From assembly GCF_014647975.1 (NCBI RefSeq), contig NZ_BMQF01000024.1, positions 1 to 64,000 of the forward strand: a stretch of 64,000 nucleotides of DNA, given 5' to 3'. The notes beneath the pieces are model-generated. The model saw only the letters and a list, made by a program, of their open reading frames with translations. It was not told where the DNA came from and ran no database searches. Below, piece after piece: positions 61,084 to 64,000 of the stretch; the stretch's first letter is position 1; each line of letters starts with the position of its first letter. The position numbers and the translations under genes are program-made. The DNA comes from Streptomyces fumigatiscleroticus (GTDB lineage: Bacteria; Actinomycetota; Actinomycetes; Streptomycetales; Streptomycetaceae).

Positions 61084-61365
61084 TCAGAACAGAAGGGACT
61101 CGATGTCCAGTCCGACGATCTCGGTCGGCAGCGGCTCCATGTCGCCGCAGTGGCTGAACGGGTTGCTGTACGGCACCTGTCCGAGATTGCCCAGGCCGGT
61201 GCCCGGCCCGCCCGCAGCGGGACCCGAGGAGGTCACGGTCGAGGCGTTCTCGCAGTGGTTGTCCGCCATCGGGCTGCCGATGGCGGATGCCGGGCCGGCA
61301 CCGGCCAGACCGGCCGCCACAGCGACGCCGATGATCGCGGCACATCTCGCTCGTTTCGTTGCCAT
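61084..61365 (-). CDS. small secreted protein, rodlin/chaplin-like in style
   Basis: 93 aa. A signal peptide (RARCAAIIGVAVAAGLAGAGPASA) is followed by a short mature protein with two Cys (NHCENAS, SHCGDM) rich in Gly, Ser and Pro. It resembles small secreted surface proteins of streptomycetes, but I cannot assign it to rodlins or chaplins. No neighbour gives a clue. Confidence 0.65.
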   Translation of the reverse strand: MATKRARCAAIIGVAVAAGLAGAGPASAIGSPMADNHCENASTVTSSGPAAGGPGTGLGNLGQVPYSNPFSHCGDMEPLPTEIVGLDIESLLF

Positions 61366-61439
61366 GGCCGGGTAACGCCGACGAGGTGGGTGGGTAACGC
61401 CCGGTCACTCCTTCCGGTGCCCTGCCGGGAGGAGGATGT

Positions 61440-61770
61440 TCCGAGGACCAGGGGCCGCTGTTCGAGCGGCTGAGGTCCGGCGACCAGGTCACCGCCACCG
61501 TCTGGCGCCGCGACATGGTGGTGCTCGGCGGGGACGGCATCCGTCAGGTCTCGTTCCGGCAGACCTCGCGGCTGGAATCCGTACGGCGGACGGGCGCTCG
61601 CCTCGCCACCGTCGCCTGCACCGGGACGGGCATCACGGCCAGGTGGAGCGGCATCCCGTGGTGGTTCGTGCCTCCCGCCGTACCCGCCGTGGCGTGTCTC
61701 ACGGCGTGGGCGGCGGGGCTGACGCACTTCCGCGGGCGGCGCAGGACCGCAGGCGGAGTGCGCCGCTGCG
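61440..61770 (+). pseudogene. membrane protein fragment without start
   Basis: One plus-strand frame reads DQGPLFERLRSGDQVTATVWRRD and then a hydrophobic helix (IPWWFVPPAVPAVACLTAWAAGL). It looks like the C-terminal end of a transmembrane protein with a lost N-terminus and no start codon in frame. Family unknown. Confidence 0.45.
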
Positions 61771-61841
61771 GTGAATGCCGGGGCGCAGCCTGTCCGTTCG
61801 GACGGCCGCGGCCGGTTCCGCCGAGCGGCCCGCAGGCCGGA

Positions 61842-62090
61842 TCAGTGGGTGGCCAGCGCCTCCGTCGCGGGCGGTCGGGCGGCGCGCACGGCCGGACAGA
61901 GGCCGGCCAGGCCGCCGATCATGGCCCACAGCGGCACCAGCACGGCCCATCCCTGGTGGGTGGCGTAGCCGCCGGTGACCCCGATGCCCAGCAGCACTCC
62001 GCCCACGCCGCCGAGCCCGGACAGCAGCAGCGCCTCGGCGAGGAACTGGAGCCTGATCTGGCCCCGGGTGGCACCGAGCGAGCGGCGCGG
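61842..62090 (-). pseudogene. FtsX/MacB-type ABC permease, C-terminal fragment
   Basis: The minus strand encodes RSLGATRGQIRLQFLAEALLLSGL, a TM helix (GGVLLGIGVTGG), a second helix and PAVRAARPPATEALATH, the standard end of MacB/FtsX permeases. The upstream part is missing and replaced by a histidine kinase fragment. Confidence 0.75.
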
Positions 62091-62370
62091 ACGTGGCACG
62101 CAACCTGGAACGACACCTCGACGACGAGCCCGCCGTCCGGGCGGGCCCGGGCGGCGAGGGTGGCGTCGTGTGCGGTCGCGATGGCGCGGACGATCGAGAG
62201 GCCCAGGCCGTGGTGGCCGTCGCCCGCGGTGCGGCGCAGCCGTTGGAAGGGTTCGAAGAGCTGGCCGACGCGATCCGGTGGAACCTCCGGGGCCGGTGTC
62301 GCCGACGGTGAGGACGGCGCGGCCCGACCCGGTCACCGGGCGCACGCCGACGTGCACCCCCGTCGTAGGC
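62091..62370 (-). pseudogene. sensor histidine kinase ATPase fragment
   Basis: Minus strand: VGVRPVTGSGRAVLTVGDTGP, then a one-base shift and EVPPDRVGQLFEPFQRLRR, then GHHGLGLSIVRAIATAHDA and GGLVVEVSFQ. These are the N-, G1- and G2-box regions of a HATPase_c domain, broken by a frameshift and fused directly to the FtsX fragment. Confidence 0.75.
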
Positions 62371-62469
62371 GGGCTCCACCTCCATGGTGCGCCGGCGCAA
62401 GCCCGTCAGCGGCCCGCTGACGCGGTGGTGATACGCCGGCCGGAAGCGGTGGGCGCGTGGAGGGCGCGG

Positions 62470-63093
62470 TCACGGCAGGCCCACCAGGCCCCAGCCGCGG
62501 CGCGCGGTCTCCGTGACCACCTCGCCCCATTCACGCACGAGCGTGGTGAACTCCTCGAAGGTGTCCGGCCGTCCGGCCCAGCCCTCGCACTCCGCGGCGA
62601 AGGGCCCACGCAGTTCCTCCAGGCGCGGTGCCGCCCGCCGCCACGCCCGGGCCTTGCCGGGTACCGCTTCCGGCGGACAGACGAGAAGTACGGGGAAGTG
62701 TCCGAGGCCGGCGGCGGGCGGGAAGAGGCCCCCGCCCCCGGTCCGCGAGGAGTTCGCGTCGGCGTCCTCCCTCCAGATCAGGTCGCTCAGGAAGCCGTCC
62801 ATCGCATCCCGCAGGGAGGTTTCGACCAGCCCCCGCATCTCGTCCCAGGCGACTCCCGCACGGGCATGCGGCCGGTAGGAGCCGGTGGTGCAGAAGAAGC
62901 GGTACTCCGCACACCACACCGGGTCCTGGTGCGGCGGCCACACCCAGCCGTCGGCCGAGCCATGAGTGCCGGGGAACTCCTCATCGGCATCCGGCGGCCA
63001 GATCGCGTCTTCGAGGACGTCGATCCGGTCCTTGACGGGGACGGCGCGCAGGTGTTGCCAGTCGGCCATCAACAGGGTGAGGTCCCTTCCCAT
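62470..63093 (-). CDS. hypothetical protein
   Basis: 207 aa, complete frame with an ATG at 63093 and normal codon bias. MADWQHLRAVPVKDRIDVLEDAIWPP, then VWCAEYRFFCTTGSYRPHARAGV and FEEFTTLVREWGEVVTETARRGWGLV. No motif I can name. Possibly a small cytoplasmic enzyme or immunity-like protein. Confidence 0.65.
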   Translation of the reverse strand: MGRDLTLLMADWQHLRAVPVKDRIDVLEDAIWPPDADEEFPGTHGSADGWVWPPHQDPVWCAEYRFFCTTGSYRPHARAGVAWDEMRGLVETSLRDAMDGFLSDLIWREDADANSSRTGGGGLFPPAAGLGHFPVLLVCPPEAVPGKARAWRRAAPRLEELRGPFAAECEGWAGRPDTFEEFTTLVREWGEVVTETARRGWGLVGLP

Positions 63094-63248
63094 GGCGGCA
63101 GCCTAGACCGGACCCCGCAGCAGCCGACCGACCACCTCCTCAAGCGCCGCTGCCCCTGAACGTGCTTCACCTCGGCAGCAGTCCCGTGGCCGCCGGCGGC
63201 CGTCGACCGCCGGGTCCGGTCTGCGGAGGCTCATCTTCAGCACCAGGT

Positions 63249-63983
63249 TCAGCCCGCCTGCGGACGCCGCGCGAGAAAGACCAGCTCCCGGCCCGGACGG
63301 TCGGGCGCCTGACGCACGTCCTCGACCACATACCCGTGCGCGGACAGGTCCGTCTCGACCTCCTCCCGCTCACGGAAACGCAACGTCGAATCCGACGTCA
63401 GCACATGTCCGTCCACGGCGAACACATAGGTGTACCGGAAGGTCACCAGCGGCCGGCTCACGGCGGTCACCTCCACCCAGCTCTCGACCGCGCCGACGCC
63501 CGGAATCTCCGTGACGCGGTACGACTCCTCCCGGTTCCACTCCTCCCAGGCACGCCTGGCCGGATCCCGGGTCTCGAACATCAGGCGCCCGCCTGGCCGT
63601 AGTGATGCGTACGCTCCCCTCAGAGTCTCCTGCCAGCTCTCCGGAGGAACGATTTCCTGAGCTGCGTTCGCCGTCATGGTCGCCAGGTCGACCTGTAGCG
63701 GAGGGAGTGCCGACACGTCACCGCGGATCCACCGCACCCGTTCACTGCCCGGCTTGCCCTCGGCCACGTCGATCGATGCCTCGGCGGGGTCGACCCCGAC
63801 GACCTCGATCCCGCGATCGGCCAGGAGAAGGGCGAACACTCCTGTTCCGCAGCCGATGTCCAGCACGCTCCGTGCTTCGGCCTCTTCCGCCATGTGGACG
63901 TACGCGTCGAGATCGCTGCGGTCGGGCTCTAACGCGTCGTAGAGCGCGGCGAGCCGTGGATGCCTGAAGCACTCGTCAGTCAT
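63249..63983 (-). CDS. class I SAM-dependent methyltransferase
   Basis: 244 aa. Motif I SVLDIGCGTGVFALLLADRG (about 39-58), motif II VVGVDPAEASIDVA, and GAYASLRPGGRLMFETRD mark a Methyltransf_25/11 enzyme. The C-terminal half has a beta-sheet insert (VESWVEVTAVSRPLVTFRYTYVF) typical of a subgroup in actinobacteria. The acceptor is unknown. ATG at 63983, close to the window end. Confidence 0.92.
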   Translation of the reverse strand: MTDECFRHPRLAALYDALEPDRSDLDAYVHMAEEAEARSVLDIGCGTGVFALLLADRGIEVVGVDPAEASIDVAEGKPGSERVRWIRGDVSALPPLQVDLATMTANAAQEIVPPESWQETLRGAYASLRPGGRLMFETRDPARRAWEEWNREESYRVTEIPGVGAVESWVEVTAVSRPLVTFRYTYVFAVDGHVLTSDSTLRFREREEVETDLSAHGYVVEDVRQAPDRPGRELVFLARRPQAG

Positions 63984-64000
63984 GCGGTGAAGGTAGGCGG

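Overview
This 64 kb window is chromosomal DNA from a Streptomyces-like actinomycete. The evidence is very high G+C with strong third-position bias, frequent GTG/TTG starts, twin-arginine secreted proteins, an AfsR/SARP regulator, mycothiol-type DinB and maleylpyruvate isomerase proteins, a perfect CebR box in front of a CBM2 cellulase, and a TTA (bldA) codon in a P450. I see no rRNA, tRNA, phage or CRISPR locus. The density of small regulator/enzyme pairs, pseudogene fragments and minisatellites suggests an accessory or arm region.

Layout. 0.3-6.6 kb: small metabolic genes, including VOC, GNAT, DinB, a divergent FAD monooxygenase/TetR pair with two operators, a methyltransferase, and a divergent HxlR/tautomerase pair. 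6.7-14.2 kb: a decayed aceE fragment, then a Nudix gene split into a 5' piece (7198-7314) and a 3' piece (13985-14155) by about 6.67 kb. That insert holds a tyrosine recombinase, an HTH protein and a large zinc-ribbon recombinase with an in-frame TGA, followed by an ABC exporter/MerR operon as possible cargo. 14.2-16.2 kb: GntR/PEBP with an 18-bp palindrome, and a DtxR-family regulator. 16.7-21.9 kb: three secreted proteins (unknown, PHP phosphoesterase, metallophosphoesterase-LamG), with two tandem-repeat arrays. 21.9-24.2 kb: a graveyard of luciferase-like, epoxide hydrolase and LuxR fragments around one intact SDR gene.

24.3-31.5 kb: a phosphotransferase-family protein, a mycothiol-dependent isomerase-like protein, an ABC exporter and a 953-aa SARP. 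31.9-42.9 kb: a coherent alpha-glucan locus. A secreted multidomain GH87-type alpha-1,3-glucanase, a LacI regulator, a cytoplasmic GH13 alpha-glucosidase and a sugar ABC importer would together cleave, import and hydrolyse alpha-glucan oligosaccharides. 43.3-45.2 kb: the cellulase. 46.2-47.4 kb: the P450.

48.2-51.8 kb: a persulfide/sulfide detoxification regulon. A CstR-like repressor sits divergently from a YgaP-like rhodanese, and an operon encodes a persulfide dioxygenase-rhodanese fusion, a rhodanese and a TauE transporter. Near-identical TACCCC/GGGGTA operators flank the genes. 52.3-57.5 kb: an ABC exporter operon ending in a secreted beta-propeller/phosphoesterase. 57.1-60.0 kb: a winged-helix regulator divergent from an MFS exporter. 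60-64 kb: a terpene synthase pseudogene, small proteins, a chimeric histidine kinase/FtsX remnant, an unknown protein and a methyltransferase.
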